Source: Rhizobium croatiense (lineage in GTDB: Bacteria > Pseudomonadota > Alphaproteobacteria > Rhizobiales > Rhizobiaceae). From it: a stretch of 64,000 nucleotides of DNA. The stretch spans positions 124,001 to 188,000 of the forward strand of contig NZ_JAILYJ010000010.1 of NCBI RefSeq assembly GCF_019793465.1, in the 5' to 3' direction. The notes beneath the pieces were generated by a model, which had not been told where the DNA came from, did not search any database, and worked only from the letters and a program-made list of their open reading frames with translations. Position 1 is the first letter of the stretch. Each line of letters begins with the position of its first letter. Positions 27,512 to 37,087 of this stretch are shown here, piece by piece. The position numbers and the translations under genes were made by a program.

Positions 27512-28003
27512 ATGCGCGCCATCAAAGTGATCGACTACGATCCCTCCTGGCCGCGGCGCTTTGCCGAAATCAGCGCCGAAATCTCCGTCTTGCTCGGCGA
27601 TGTCGTGCTGTCCAGCAGCACGTCGGTGCCTGGCCTGGCGGCCAAGCCGAAAATCGACCTCGATGTCGTCACCATCTCAGACGATGTTCTGCCGGCGGCT
27701 ATCGACATCCTGCGCGCTGCCGATTTTGTCTTCCACGGCGACTTGGGAGAGAACCGCTGGGCCCTCACTCGAGATCACCAAGCCTATGGCTTCAAGCTCT
27801 ATCTTTGCGACCCCGCCAACCTCGCGCATCGGCAACGCATCCTGTTTCGCGACTATCTCAGGGATCATACCGACAGGGCCGAAGCCTATGCCGATCTCAA
27901 ACGCCGGCTGGCCGCGGAGGCGGACGACGACTGGGATTTTTATACCGGCGGAAAATCGGCCTTTGTCGACGAGACGATACGATTGGCCACGTTGAGAACC
28001 TGA
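27512..28003 (+). CDS. GrpB/UPF0157 nucleotidyltransferase-like protein
   Basis: A 163-residue protein of the GrpB (UPF0157) family, related to the nucleotidyltransferase fold: VIDYDPSWPRRFAEI, SSSTSVPGLAAKPKIDLDVV with a D-x-D pair, GENRWALTRDHQAYGFKLYLCDP, and FRDYLRDHTDRAEAYADLKRRLA. The start at 27512 follows GAAGGGAAGGG and lies 20 bases after phnN, so it is probably the last gene of the phn transcript. Family members are not well characterised. Some are fused to dephospho-CoA kinase, so no role in phosphonate use can be claimed. Confidence 0.82.
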   Translation: MRAIKVIDYDPSWPRRFAEISAEISVLLGDVVLSSSTSVPGLAAKPKIDLDVVTISDDVLPAAIDILRAADFVFHGDLGENRWALTRDHQAYGFKLYLCDPANLAHRQRILFRDYLRDHTDRAEAYADLKRRLAAEADDDWDFYTGGKSAFVDETIRLATLRT

Positions 28004-28038
28004 GACTGAAGCGCCTGCGGCGCTCCGGCCGTCCCCGA

Positions 28039-30399
28039 TTAGTCGCCGTCACCCCGTCCCGATACGATCTCGCGCTTGCCGACGTGATTGGCCGGGCCGA
28101 CGAGGCCTTCCTTTTCCATGCGTTCGACCAATGAGGCGGCGCGGTTATAGCCGATGCCGAGGCGGCGCTGGATGTAGGAGGTCGAGCACTTCTTGTCGCG
28201 CATGACGACCTTGACTGCCTGCTCGTAGAGCTCGTTGCCGTCCTCGGAGGCCATGGCGCTCTTGTCGAACACGGCGCCGGCCTCTTCCTCTTCCGGCTCT
28301 TCCTCTTCGTCGGCGGTAACGGTGTCGAGATATTCGGGGCGCCCTTGCGTTTTCAGATGGGCAACGACCTTTTCGACCTCGGCATCCGAAACGAAGGGAC
28401 CGTGCACGCGGGCAATCCTGCCGCCGCCCTGCATGTGCAGCATGTCGCCCTGGCCGAGCAGCTGCTCGGCGCCCTGTTCGCCAAGAATGGTGCGGCTGTC
28501 GATCTTCGAGGTGACCTGGAAGGAAATACGGGTCGGGAAGTTCGCCTTGATCGTGCCGGTGATAACATCGACCGACGGGCGCTGCGTCGCCATGATCAGG
28601 TGAATACCGGCCGCACGCGCCATCTGCGCCAGACGCTGGATGGCGCCTTCGATCTCCTTGCCGGCGACCATCATCAGGTCGGCCATTTCGTCGACGATGA
28701 CGACGATATAGGGCATCGGCGCGAGATCCAGCTCCTGCTGCTCCTCGACCGGCGCACCGGTTCCCCTGTCGAAGCCGGTCTGGACCATGATATGGATGGT
28801 CTCGCCCTTTTCGCGCGCCTGGGAGACGCGGCCATTATAGCCGTCGATGTTGCGTACGCCGAGGCGCGACATCTTGCGATAACGCTCCTCCATCTCGCGC
28901 ACCGCCCATTTCAGCGCCATGACGGCCTTCTTCGGGTCGGTGACGACGGGGGTCAGCAGATGCGGGATGCCGTCATAGACCGAGAGCTCGAGCATCTTCG
29001 GGTCGACCATGATCAGCCGGCACTGTTCCGGCGTCATGCGGTAGAGCAGCGACAGGATCATCGTGTTGATGGCGACCGATTTGCCCGAGCCGGTGGTGCC
29101 GGCGACGAGCAGGTGCGGCATCTTCGCCAGCTCGGCGATGACAGGCTCGCCGCCGATGGTCTTGCCGAGGCCGAGCGCCAGCTTATAGCCGCTCTTGTCG
29201 AAATCCTGGCTCTCGATCATCTCGCGGAAATAGACAGTCTCACGGGTGACATTCGGCAGTTCGATGCCGATGACGTTGCGGCCGGGAACGACGGCGACGC
29301 GGGCCGAAAGCGCCGACATCGAGCGGGCGATATCGTCGGCGAGACCGATGACGCGCGATGACTTCACGCCGGGCGCCGGCTCGAATTCATAGAGGGTGAC
29401 GACAGGGCCGGGGCGGACATGAATGATCTCGCCCTTGATGCCGAAATCCTCGAGCACGCTTTCCAGCAGGCCGGCATTCTGTTCCAGCGTCTCCTGCGAC
29501 ATGATCTCGCCAAGCCGTTCCGGCGGCTCCTGCAACAGGGCGCGCGGCGGGAACTCATAGCCGGATGCATCGACCTTTTCCGGTCTTGCCATCAGGCGCG
29601 GCGACGGCAGGACGGCGGCGACCGGAGGCGTCGACCGAGGCGCCGGCGCTGCCTGGGGCAACGCTGCAGCCTGGGGCAACGATATAGCCTGGGGCATCGG
29701 CGCGCTCTCGGGTGCCTGGGGCACGCCTCTGGGCGCCAACACAATCGGCTCCGGAGCACGAACCGGCTTTTGCAGGGGCATCGCGGCCGGCGGCCGCGGA
29801 GCTGCCGATGTGGGTCTTGCGGCCGGTGGCTGGATCGGGCGCGATGCGGCGGAAGCCGGTTTCGGCGCGCCTGGACGCCATTCCATGACGCGGAACAGGG
29901 CGGTGATCGATTCGGGCGTGGTCTCGATCTTCGGGACAACGATCGAGGGTATGCGGACCGGCTCGCCTTCTTCGAAGGCCATGACTTCCCAGAAGGCGAA
30001 ATCGGAAATCGAAGCCAGTTCGGCGGCAGCGCGCAAGGCAGGCGCCTCCGCCCGGCCGGAGGCCGACGGCTGCGGCATCTCGATCATCGCAGCCGGTGCT
30101 GCGGCAAGCTCGCTCGGCTCCGGCAGATAGATGTCGAAAGGCACATCGACGGCGACCGGTTCTATCCGTATTGCATGCTGTTCGAGCTGCGGTTCGTCGC
30201 GAACGGGGTCGTTCGGCGGACGGCGCCGGCTGATCAGCGTTTCCGGGGTGCGCGTGAAGCGAACATTCGGCGCGAGCGAAAAGTTGCTCTGCCAGATCGG
30301 CGCCGCCGGCTTTTCACCGGGATTTTCCTCCACAAGCTCCGTTTCAAGCCCGCTGGAAAAATCTGCGGCATCCGTCAAATTGGTTCTGGGAAAACGCAT
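28039..30399 (-). CDS. ftsK: FtsK/SpoIIIE-type DNA translocase lacking membrane segments
   Basis: A DNA pump of the FtsK family, 786 residues from ATG 30399 (GTG 30414 would add five). No hydrophobic segment is visible in the first 290 residues, where four membrane helices normally sit. That region is instead Pro/Ala-rich and acidic. The motor starts at about residue 285 ([12 protein letters not shown]), with Walker A GTTGSGKS at about 434-441, VDEMADLMM, and [19 protein letters not shown]. The C-terminal gamma winged helix ([30 protein letters not shown]) recognises polar chromosome motifs. Rhizobia are known to carry a second full-length FtsK elsewhere, so this is probably the soluble paralogue. 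polA lies upstream. Confidence 0.88.
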   Translation of the reverse strand: MRFPRTNLTDAADFSSGLETELVEENPGEKPAAPIWQSNFSLAPNVRFTRTPETLISRRRPPNDPVRDEPQLEQHAIRIEPVAVDVPFDIYLPEPSELAAAPAAMIEMPQPSASGRAEAPALRAAAELASISDFAFWEVMAFEEGEPVRIPSIVVPKIETTPESITALFRVMEWRPGAPKPASAASRPIQPPAARPTSAAPRPPAAMPLQKPVRAPEPIVLAPRGVPQAPESAPMPQAISLPQAAALPQAAPAPRSTPPVAAVLPSPRLMARPEKVDASGYEFPPRALLQEPPERLGEIMSQETLEQNAGLLESVLEDFGIKGEIIHVRPGPVVTLYEFEPAPGVKSSRVIGLADDIARSMSALSARVAVVPGRNVIGIELPNVTRETVYFREMIESQDFDKSGYKLALGLGKTIGGEPVIAELAKMPHLLVAGTTGSGKSVAINTMILSLLYRMTPEQCRLIMVDPKMLELSVYDGIPHLLTPVVTDPKKAVMALKWAVREMEERYRKMSRLGVRNIDGYNGRVSQAREKGETIHIMVQTGFDRGTGAPVEEQQELDLAPMPYIVVIVDEMADLMMVAGKEIEGAIQRLAQMARAAGIHLIMATQRPSVDVITGTIKANFPTRISFQVTSKIDSRTILGEQGAEQLLGQGDMLHMQGGGRIARVHGPFVSDAEVEKVVAHLKTQGRPEYLDTVTADEEEEPEEEEAGAVFDKSAMASEDGNELYEQAVKVVMRDKKCSTSYIQRRLGIGYNRAASLVERMEKEGLVGPANHVGKREIVSGRGDGD

Positions 30400-30535
30400 G
30401 CGTCCGCTACTCACTCATGCCTAACAAATTACGACCCTACCGGGATAGAAAAGGAAGGTTAATAAGTTCCTTCCAGCCGGATCGTTCCGATACAGCTCCC
30501 AGAGGCAAACCGTCGCTATTTCAATGAGTTGTGTG

Positions 30536-30559
30536 AAACGGAAAAATCTTTTTCCGTTT
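30536..30559 (-). terminator. Terminator-like hairpin after polA
   Basis: An 11-bp A/T-rich inverted repeat (AAACGGAAAAA / TTTTTCCGTTT, 2-nt loop) 12 bases past the polA stop. On the minus strand the descending arm carries five T residues. Confidence 0.5.
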
Positions 30560-30570
30560 TGGGGAGGCGC

Positions 30571-33564
30571 TCAATGCGCCTCGTCCCAATTGGTGGCGGC
30601 GCGGGCGTCGACGCGCAGCGGCACGCGCATTTCGAGCGCCGGCATGGTGGCGTTTTCCATGACCGAGACGATGATCGGCATCGCCTTTTCGACATCCTCA
30701 TCCTCGACTTCGAAGATGAGTTCGTCGTGCACCTGCAAGAGCATGCGGACACGCTCGGCAAGACCGGCTTCAACAAGCGCCGGCTCCATCTTGATCATCG
30801 CCCGGCGGATGACGTCGGCGGCCGAGCCCTGGATCGGCGCGTTGATCGCGGCGCGCTCGTTGAAGGCGCGCACCGACGGATTGGACGAACGGATTTCGGG
30901 GTAGTTGATTCGCCGGCCGAAAATCGTCTCGACATAACCCTTGTCCCGCGCCATCGCCTTGCGGCTTTCCATATAGTCGCGGATGCCCGGGAAACGCTCG
31001 AAATATTTCTTGATATAGTCGCCGGCTTCCGACCGCTCGATCGAGAGCTGATTGGCGAGCCCGAAGGCCGAGATGCCGTAGATGATGCCGAAATTGATCG
31101 CCTTGGCGCGGCGTCGCACCTCGCCAGGCATGCCTTCGACCGGCACGCCGAACATTTCCGACGCCGTCATGGCGTGAATATCGACGCCATCCTCGAAGGC
31201 CTTGGTCAGCTGCGGGATCTCGGCCACATGGGCAAGCACGCGCAGTTCGATCTGGCTGTAATCGGCGGAAATCAGCTTGTGGCCCGGTGTCGAGATGAAA
31301 GCGGTGCGGATCTTGCGGCCTTCGGCGGTGCGCACCGGAATGTTCTGCAGGTTCGGCTCGGAGGAGGACAGGCGACCTGTCGTCGTCGAGGCCAGCGAGT
31401 AGGAGGTGTGGACCCGCTTTGTCTCCGGATGCACATAGCCGGGAAGCGCATCGGTGTAGGTCGATTTCAGCTTGGTGAGCTGGCGCCAGTCGACGATCTT
31501 GCGCGGCAGCTCGAAACCGGCGGCGGCGAGATCCTCGAGCACCGAGGCGGAGGTCGACCATTGCCCGGTCTTCGTCTTGCTGCCGCCGGCAAGACCCATC
31601 TTGCCGAACAGGATGTCGCCGAGCTGCTTCGGCGAGCCGATATTGAAGCGCTCGCCGGCCAGCGTATAGATCTCGTCCTCCAGCCGCGCCGCACCCTGGG
31701 CCAGCTCGCCGGACAGGCGCGACAGGATCTGCCGGTCGACGGTGATGCCGCGCGCTTCCATGCGCGCCAGCACCGGCAATAGCGGCCGCTCCAGCCGTTC
31801 ATAAACGCTGGTCAGCCCGGCTGCCGCCAGCCGCGGCTTCAGCACCAGCCAGAGGCGCAGCGTCACGTCCGCGTCTTCGGCGGCATAATGGGTGGCGCGG
31901 TCGATATCGACCAGATCGAAGGTCACGTTCGCCCTGCCGCTGCCGGCCACGTCCTTGTACGGGATCGGCGTATGGCCGAGAAATTTTTCCGAGAGCGGGT
32001 CCATGCCATGGGCGCCGGTCCCGGCGTCGAGCACGTAGGAGATCAGCATCGTGTCGTCGAAACTCTTGGTCTCGATGCCATAACGCTTCATCAAGAGGTA
32101 ATCGTATTTCAGGTTCTGGGCGACCTTGAGAACCGCAGCGTCCTCCAGCAGCGCCTTCAGCCGCGGCAGGGCATCGCGCATCGGGATCTGATTTTCGGCA
32201 AGGCCGCCGCCGAGCAGATCGCCGACGCCGTTCTTGTGGGCAAGCGGCACATAGGCGGCGCGGATCTTCGTGCCGGTGGGATCGGCGACATTGTCGGCGA
32301 TCGCCATCGCAAAGCCGACGAGCTCGGCCTGCATCGCGTCAAGCGACGTCGTCTCGGTATCGAAGGCCATGAGGCCGGTGTCGCGCGCATCGGCGATCCA
32401 TCGGTCGAGCGTCGCCAGATCGCGGATCGTCACATAGGTGGAATGATCGAAGGGCAGCGTCGCAAAGGCCTCGGCCCGCGCCTTGGCAAGATCGGCAGGT
32501 GAAAAGGCGCCTTCGACGCCAGCCTTCGCACGCGGCGGCACGGGCACGGATGGCCCCGAGACATCAGGAATGCCGCCGGCCACGGGCGCAGGCTCGGCCG
32601 CATCGAGATCGGGACCATGGGCGGCATCTCCCCATTCGATGCGGACGACCGCCGGTTCGATGGCGTTTGCATCACAATCGCAGACTTCGGCGACCCGTCG
32701 CGTCAGCGTCGTAAATTCCATCGTCTTGAGAAAGCCGATCAGCTTCGGGCCGTTCTGCGGCTCCAGCACCAGCGCGTCGAGATCGAGATCGAGCGGTACG
32801 TCGGTGCGCAGCCGCACGAGTTCGCGCGAAAGCTTTGCCATCTCGATATTGGCTAGAATGGTCTCGCGGCGCTTGACCTGCTTGATCTCGGTGGCGCGTT
32901 CGAGCAGCGTGTCGAGATCGCCGTATTCCTCAAGGAGCTGGGCCGCGGTTTTCGGGCCGATGCCGGGAATGCCGGGCACATTGTCGACGGAGTCGCCGGT
33001 CATTGCCTGCAGGTCGATCATCTTTTCCGGCGGCACGCCCCATTTCTCGAGGACATCGGGAATGCCGATCTGCTTGTCCTTCATGCTGTCATACATGTGG
33101 ACATTTGCTGTGACGAGCTGCATCAAATCCTTGTCGGAGGAAACGATGGTGACGTCGGCGCCCGTTGCCTCGGCCTGGCGGGCATAGGTGGCGATGATGT
33201 CGTCGGCCTCGAAGCCTTCGGTCTCGATACAGGGCAAATTGAAGGCGCGGGTTGCCTCGCGGATTAGCCCGAATTGCGGGATGAGCTCTTCCGGCGGGGC
33301 CGACCGGTTTGCCTTGTAGGCGTCGTAGAGATCCTTGCGGAAAGTCTTGGCGGAATAATCGAAGATGACGGCAAGATGGGTCGGCGTTACCCCGACATCG
33401 GTATTGCGCGCATCCCTCAAAAGCTTCCACAGCATGTTGCAAAAACCGGAAACGGCGCCGACCGGCAGGCCGTCCGTCTTGCGCGTCAGCGGCGGCAATG
33501 CATGAAACGCCCGGAAGATGAAACCGGAACCGTCGACTAGGAAGAGGTGATCGCCTTTTTTCAT
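30571..33564 (-). CDS. polA: DNA polymerase I with both exonuclease domains
   Basis: Replication and repair polymerase of 997 residues with three domains. The 5'-3' flap exonuclease is at about 1-300 (FRAFHALPP, DKDLMQLV, PGIPGIGPKTAAQLL). The 3'-5' proofreading exonuclease at about 385-570 has intact motifs LMAFDTETT and YAAEDADVT. The polymerase has motif A SADYSQIELR, motif B RRAKAINFGIIYG and motif C QVHDELIFEVE. The proofreading residues are retained, unlike in Taq-type enzymes. A linker rich in Pro/Ala (about 325-365) joins the first two domains. It is divergent from the small RNA and MarR gene to its right. Confidence 0.97.
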   Translation of the reverse strand: MKKGDHLFLVDGSGFIFRAFHALPPLTRKTDGLPVGAVSGFCNMLWKLLRDARNTDVGVTPTHLAVIFDYSAKTFRKDLYDAYKANRSAPPEELIPQFGLIREATRAFNLPCIETEGFEADDIIATYARQAEATGADVTIVSSDKDLMQLVTANVHMYDSMKDKQIGIPDVLEKWGVPPEKMIDLQAMTGDSVDNVPGIPGIGPKTAAQLLEEYGDLDTLLERATEIKQVKRRETILANIEMAKLSRELVRLRTDVPLDLDLDALVLEPQNGPKLIGFLKTMEFTTLTRRVAEVCDCDANAIEPAVVRIEWGDAAHGPDLDAAEPAPVAGGIPDVSGPSVPVPPRAKAGVEGAFSPADLAKARAEAFATLPFDHSTYVTIRDLATLDRWIADARDTGLMAFDTETTSLDAMQAELVGFAMAIADNVADPTGTKIRAAYVPLAHKNGVGDLLGGGLAENQIPMRDALPRLKALLEDAAVLKVAQNLKYDYLLMKRYGIETKSFDDTMLISYVLDAGTGAHGMDPLSEKFLGHTPIPYKDVAGSGRANVTFDLVDIDRATHYAAEDADVTLRLWLVLKPRLAAAGLTSVYERLERPLLPVLARMEARGITVDRQILSRLSGELAQGAARLEDEIYTLAGERFNIGSPKQLGDILFGKMGLAGGSKTKTGQWSTSASVLEDLAAAGFELPRKIVDWRQLTKLKSTYTDALPGYVHPETKRVHTSYSLASTTTGRLSSSEPNLQNIPVRTAEGRKIRTAFISTPGHKLISADYSQIELRVLAHVAEIPQLTKAFEDGVDIHAMTASEMFGVPVEGMPGEVRRRAKAINFGIIYGISAFGLANQLSIERSEAGDYIKKYFERFPGIRDYMESRKAMARDKGYVETIFGRRINYPEIRSSNPSVRAFNERAAINAPIQGSAADVIRRAMIKMEPALVEAGLAERVRMLLQVHDELIFEVEDEDVEKAMPIIVSVMENATMPALEMRVPLRVDARAATNWDEAH

Positions 33565-33739
33565 GCGTGCATGGATAGCGCGGGCACGGAACGAGGTCCA
33601 TATAAAGTTCGGCGCGCCAGGAGATTATGGCGTCGGGTTCAAGGATATATGCAGAAGGGATTCCTGCTCACCAAACTGTTACCGATTTGTAACGTGGCGT
33701 GACCCTTGAAAAACCACATTCGCAGTTACAAATTCATGT

Positions 33740-33890
33740 CACCGGCGCTTGATCGCGCCGCGGGTCTGATTACCGGCTTGTCCCCCGCCGCATCAGGCTT
33801 GGACAAAGGCCTTTATCCCCCTCTCCGGGCCTTTGTCCCCATTTTAAGGTCGCCATGGCCAACCTCCAGGTCATGGCGACTTTTGTTTTT
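33740..33890 (+). ncRNA. Small RNA between polA and marR, probable alpha-r7 (Smr7C) family
   Basis: No gene lies upstream on this strand, yet 33849-33890 forms a strong intrinsic terminator (GTCGCCATG / CATGGCGAC, then TTTTGTTTTT). Before it come an 11-bp stem (33801-33811 with 33828-33838, GGACAAAGGCC) and a short CGGCGC/GCGCCG stem at about 33743-33760. A TTGAAA (33706) and TACAAA (33727) pair would start a transcript near 33740, giving about 150 nt. From memory, S. meliloti Smr7C has about this length and lies beside polA. Family membership rests on synteny and structure, not on alignment. Confidence 0.7.
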
Positions 33891-33990
33891 CCAGCCCCTC
33901 GAAACGATGGGCGGAGCTTGCGTCTTTTTGGAGCGTCCTATGCGATTTGCTGCATTGTCTCCGGCATGGTTTTGAGCCTAACTTGCAATC

Positions 33991-34422
33991 ATGGGATTTA
34001 ACCGCATGGATTCGGGAGCTTACCTTGCCAGCCAGCTGGCGAAGGGTTTTGCCCGCTCGCTGCACCGGCGCGCGGTCGGGCTCGGTTTTTCCCCCGGTCA
34101 GTTTCCCATTCTGCTGGAACTCTGGGGCGAAGACGGCCTGACCCAGAAACAGCTGCTCGAGCGGGTCGATATCGAGCAGGCGACCATGGCCAATACGCTG
34201 TCGCGCATGGTCCGCGACGGGCTGATCGAACGTCGGCCGCATCCATCCGATAAGCGGGCGCAGCTGATCTTCCTGACGCCGAAGGCGCGTGCCATGGAAG
34301 CCGAGGCGATCGAAAGCGCGCGCGAGGCCGACCTCGCGCTGTTCAAGGGCTTTCGGACTTTCGAGCGCGAGCTGACGCTCGAATATATCCGCCGGCTGCT
34401 GGAAAACGCCAAGGCGCTCTGA
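33991..34422 (+). CDS. MarR-family transcriptional regulator
   Basis: A 143-residue winged-helix regulator. It shows the MarR core: FPILLELWGEDGLTQKQLLERVDIEQATMANTLSRMVRDGLIERRP (helix-turn-helix, about 38-82) and the wing HPSDKRAQLIFLTPKARA with the conserved D-x-R. Helices at the two ends would form the dimer. The start may be MGFNRMD at 33991 or the ATG at 34006. Neither has a strong ribosome site. Neighbours (polA, a GGDEF-EAL gene) give no clue to its target, and family members often sense small aromatic or stress ligands. Confidence 0.85.
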   Translation: MGFNRMDSGAYLASQLAKGFARSLHRRAVGLGFSPGQFPILLELWGEDGLTQKQLLERVDIEQATMANTLSRMVRDGLIERRPHPSDKRAQLIFLTPKARAMEAEAIESAREADLALFKGFRTFERELTLEYIRRLLENAKAL

Positions 34423-34546
34423 CCGGGTATTGCTCGCCGGCAAGACGGCTGGATCACCGCCACGTTATCGACGGATCGTCCTTTAGCCTTTTGTTTTGAT
34501 GCATGGCGTTGTCCCAGAACCGATGCACACTTCCGGGCGACATGCA

Positions 34547-36874
34547 TTAGGCTATCGAGGACAGGAGGGTCTCGCGGGCAGCGAGCTTGGTGCTCGGCTC
34601 GACATCCGGTCTGCCGAGCAAAAACCCCTGTACCTGCGCACAGCCTTCTTCGACGACGATCTGGCGCTGCGTCTCGGTTTCGACGCCCTCCGTCACGACA
34701 GGCATGCCGAGACTGTGACCGAGGCCGATGATCGCGCGCACGATCGAACGCGCCGCCGCGTCATGGTCCAGCATTCCGGTGAAGCTGCGGTCGACCTTGA
34801 TCTTGTCGAAAGGGAAGGTTCGCAGGTTGGAAAGCGAGGAAAAACCGGTGCCGAAGTCGTCCATGACGATGTGAACACCCAGACTGCGCAGACGCTGCAG
34901 CGTGGCCATCACCCGGTCGCGATCACGGATGAGAGCGGCCTCGGTGATCTCGATTTCCAGCCGGCCGGGCGCAAGCCCGGTTTCCTTGAGGATCGCCTCG
35001 ATCCGCTCGCATAGGTTTGGCAGCATGAACTGCACCGGCGAAACGTTGACGGCGATCCTCAGCGGAAGCGGCCAGCGCGCGGCCTCCTTGCAGGCCTGCT
35101 GCAGCACCCACTCGCCGAGCTGGACGATCGACCCGCTTTCCTCGGCGATCGGAATGAAGATATCCGGCTCGCTCAGGCCGTGGCCCGGCCGGTTCCAGCG
35201 CATCAGGGCCTCGTAACCGCTGATCTCGCCGCTCTGTGCATCGAGAACCGGCTGATAGCTGACATGGATCTGATTGCGGGTGATGGCGTGGCGCAGTTCG
35301 CTTTCGATCTGGCGGCGGGCTCGCGTGGCCTCGTCCATTTCCGCATTGAAGAAACAGGCCTTGCCGCGGCCGCCGTGCTTGACCCGATAAAGGGCGATAT
35401 CGGCGTTGTTGCAGATCTCGTCTGCATCGCTTCCGTCGGTCGGATAAAGAGCGATGCCGAGGCTGACGCCGACGGCGGTCGGGTCGCGCGCCATATCCAT
35501 CTCGGCGGCGAATTCGTCGAGGATCGCGGCTGCGAGCTTCTGCGCGGCCGCCGGTTGCTGTCCGGCGGATTGAATGATGGCAAATTCATCGCCGCCGAGA
35601 CGGGCGATGGTATCGCGTTCATCGGCCACGCGACGCAGGATCGAGGCGACTTTGCAAAGAATGCGGTCGCCCTCGGCGTGGCCGAAAATATCGTTGACGG
35701 TCTTGAAGCGATCGAGATCGATATAGAAGAGGGCAACCTCGCTGTTCTTTCCCTTGGCCATCTGCAGCGCCTGGCGGATGCGCTTGTCGAACAACGACCG
35801 ATTTGGAAGGTCGGTGAGAACATCGTGGTGGGCGAGGTGCTCGATCATCTCCTCGGCCTGCCTGCGCTCGGTGAGATCGCGCACCGCCAGCACGTCGCAG
35901 TGGTGCCCGCGATAGACGATCCTGCTGGTGTTCACTTCGACGGAGATCTCCCTGCCGTTCCTGGTGTTGAGCAGCGTCTCGCCCGGCCTGTTCTGTCCCT
36001 GGGTTAAGACCATGGAGGGCGCCTTGCCCAGGAGATCGGCAAGCTTCCAGCCGGAAAAGCCCTGAAAGCGTTCGTTGGCATCGATAATCCTGCCTTCCCG
36101 CAGGATCAGCAATCCTTCCTGCGACGCATTTGCCAGCCCCCTCAGATCCGTCAGGTGGCTTTCGACAAAGACCACGGCAATAGCGATCAGAATGAGAGCT
36201 GTGGCCGCCACCACGACGATCGCGGCCAGCAGGCTGGTGTCCAGCACCGTTGCCGGAACCTCTTTGCCGGGATCCGGCACGAGGGTGATGCTGGCCATTG
36301 AAATGAAGTGGAGTGCGCAGATCGCAAGGACGAAGGTGACCGACGAGGCGAGGAGCCGTCTCAGTCCCTTCAAGTGGAAGAAGGCGTGGAAGGCAATGCT
36401 CGACAGCAGCGCCCCCGCGAGTACCGCACTCAACGTCATGTACGGATCGTAGAGGATAACCGCCTGCGTCTCGATCGCCTGCATGCCGGTCAGGTGCATC
36501 GAGGCGATGCCGAGCGCCATCAGAACGCCGCCTTGGATGCGCGAAAACCTGCCCCGGCCCTGCGAAGCGACGAGGATTGCCGCCCACGAGCCGACCACCG
36601 ACAAGAGGAAGGAAAGCGCCGTCAGGCCCAGCTGGTAGGTGATCGGCATGCCGCCGTCATAGGCCAGCATCGCGATGAAATGGGTTGCCCATACGCCGGT
36701 GCCGAAAGCGAAAGCCGACGCGCCGATCCAAAGCTTGCGGCGTCCCGCATCGCATTCCTGGGCGCGGGAAAGCGGCAGCATCGCTGCCATTGCCCCGATC
36801 AGGCAGACCACGGCCGCCGCGAGCACCAGCCGCCAATCGTGATTGTCGCGAATACAAGTAATGACCGAAAACAT
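34547..36874 (-). CDS. MHYT sensor protein with PAS, GGDEF and EAL domains
   Basis: A 775-residue inner-membrane cyclic-di-GMP signalling protein starting MFSVITC at 36874 after GAGGGGCGAG. The N-terminal MHYT module (about residues 8-215) has seven hydrophobic segments and three H-containing motifs (THFIAM, MHLTGM, LHFISM) thought to bind a metal and sense a gas. A PAS-like region (about 255-345) follows. The GGDEF domain has intact RLGGDEFAI, and the EAL domain has EALMRW, DDFGTGFSSL and KIKVDRSF. Both enzymatic sites look active by motif, so it could make and degrade c-di-GMP. It is divergent from the M20 peptidase across 213 bases. Confidence 0.9.
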   Translation of the reverse strand: MFSVITCIRDNHDWRLVLAAAVVCLIGAMAAMLPLSRAQECDAGRRKLWIGASAFAFGTGVWATHFIAMLAYDGGMPITYQLGLTALSFLLSVVGSWAAILVASQGRGRFSRIQGGVLMALGIASMHLTGMQAIETQAVILYDPYMTLSAVLAGALLSSIAFHAFFHLKGLRRLLASSVTFVLAICALHFISMASITLVPDPGKEVPATVLDTSLLAAIVVVAATALILIAIAVVFVESHLTDLRGLANASQEGLLILREGRIIDANERFQGFSGWKLADLLGKAPSMVLTQGQNRPGETLLNTRNGREISVEVNTSRIVYRGHHCDVLAVRDLTERRQAEEMIEHLAHHDVLTDLPNRSLFDKRIRQALQMAKGKNSEVALFYIDLDRFKTVNDIFGHAEGDRILCKVASILRRVADERDTIARLGGDEFAIIQSAGQQPAAAQKLAAAILDEFAAEMDMARDPTAVGVSLGIALYPTDGSDADEICNNADIALYRVKHGGRGKACFFNAEMDEATRARRQIESELRHAITRNQIHVSYQPVLDAQSGEISGYEALMRWNRPGHGLSEPDIFIPIAEESGSIVQLGEWVLQQACKEAARWPLPLRIAVNVSPVQFMLPNLCERIEAILKETGLAPGRLEIEITEAALIRDRDRVMATLQRLRSLGVHIVMDDFGTGFSSLSNLRTFPFDKIKVDRSFTGMLDHDAAARSIVRAIIGLGHSLGMPVVTEGVETETQRQIVVEEGCAQVQGFLLGRPDVEPSTKLAARETLLSSIA

Positions 36875-37087
36875 CTCGCCCCTCGCACAGCTGAATTCGG
36901 TCAAGTTAATTTGGTTGTACTAAATAACCGTAAATTGAATTAGGATGTTCTTCTATACTATCCGACAAATCTTCCCGACACCGGTCCAGATCTGGTCACT
37001 TCCGCCAGGCCCACTTTTGCTTTTTCCGCCTCGCCTGCCCTGCTGGTTTGGTCTATCGTCCGGCCGAATTTCAAAAAGGAGTCGAAA

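Noticed and set aside
29636..29700. Tandem short repeat in the ftsK region (GGGGCAACGCTGC-type units)
   Set aside because: It encodes a LPQAA-type linker within the ftsK reading frame, a simple low-complexity protein segment, not a separate element.
33706..33975. 89-codon plus-strand frame upstream of the MarR gene
   Set aside because: It runs straight through three RNA stems and the intrinsic terminator, has no ribosome site and shows no protein-like composition. A small RNA explains the region better.
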